Below are positions 5,831 through 5,838 of a stretch of DNA of 5,838 nt, one piece after another (within the stretch, counting starts at the first letter, position 1; every line of letters starts with the position of its first letter). Source of the DNA: Erysipelotrichaceae bacterium (GTDB taxonomy: Bacteria > Bacillota_I > Bacilli_A > Erysipelotrichales > Coprobacillaceae); assembly GCA_021202205.1 (NCBI GenBank), contig JAJQDJ010000083.1, forward strand, positions 1-5,838, read 5' to 3'. Made by a program: the position numbers and the translations under genes. The notes beneath the pieces are model-generated. The model was not told where the DNA came from and searched no databases. It worked only from the letters and a program-made list of their open reading frames with translations.

Positions 5831-5838
5831 ATATGGGA

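Larger units (their letters stand above)
5460..5838. other. AT-rich intergenic region without a gene
   Basis: I find no coding frame of note on either strand here. G and C are rare, mostly confined to a few short islands near 5493-5542, 5695-5710 and 5791-5838. Apart from the promoter and repeat elements listed separately, one short inverted pair TACCT (5790-5794) / AGGTA (5806-5810) is visible. The layout, a leftward repressor promoter and rightward promoter-like sites, resembles a divergent control region whose right-hand gene begins beyond the window. Confidence 0.7.

Overview
The window is very AT-rich, low-GC Firmicutes-type DNA. Strong AGGAGG-like ribosome binding sites, TTGACA/TATAAT-like promoters and the protein styles fit a gut Erysipelotrichia or Clostridia-like bacterium; the exact taxon is inference. 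There are no RNA genes, insertion sequences or CRISPR arrays.

Left half (2-4353, + strand) is an intact ABC export module. It starts with a TetR/AcrR-type regulator whose 5' end lies off the left edge; the reading frame stays open to base 2, so the ATG at 44 is not the real start. Next comes an intergenic stretch holding a 13-bp-arm palindrome and repeated ATAACA half-sites. Then follow a MacB/LolD-type ATPase and, one base after its stop, a 1028-residue FtsX-type permease. The permease has two FtsX domains and a very long coiled-coil insertion in its extracellular part. The likely arrangement is a TetR repressor controlling a drug, peptide or lipid exporter; the substrate is unknown. A strong hairpin at 4469-4499 ends the unit.

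Right half (4354-5441) is a run of broken genes. First is a 33-codon fragment resembling a HicB antitoxin with its middle missing. Second is a NADAR-family (YbiA-like, DUF1768) gene reduced to its first 28 or so and last 45 or so residues, with a frameshift and a second small in-frame deletion. Third, on the minus strand, is an XRE/S24 (CI/LexA-like) repressor. A TAA stop at codon 22 interrupts its helix-turn-helix, and the S24 domain lacks the Ser and Lys of the self-cleavage dyad. The obvious single open frame of this last gene (5339-4839, GTG) is only its 3' part; the true gene begins at an ATG at 5441 with a good Shine-Dalgarno site.

The last 380 bases hold no gene. They contain the repressor's promoter with an extended -10 element, a candidate operator, overlapping A/T palindromes, four copies of ATACATAA in both orientations, and two rightward promoter-like sites that probably serve a gene beyond the right edge.

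I found no convincing new multi-gene system. The most useful observations are the hidden nonsense mutation, the doubly deleted NADAR gene, the clustering of decayed toxin-antitoxin or phage-type genes, and the coiled-coil permease.
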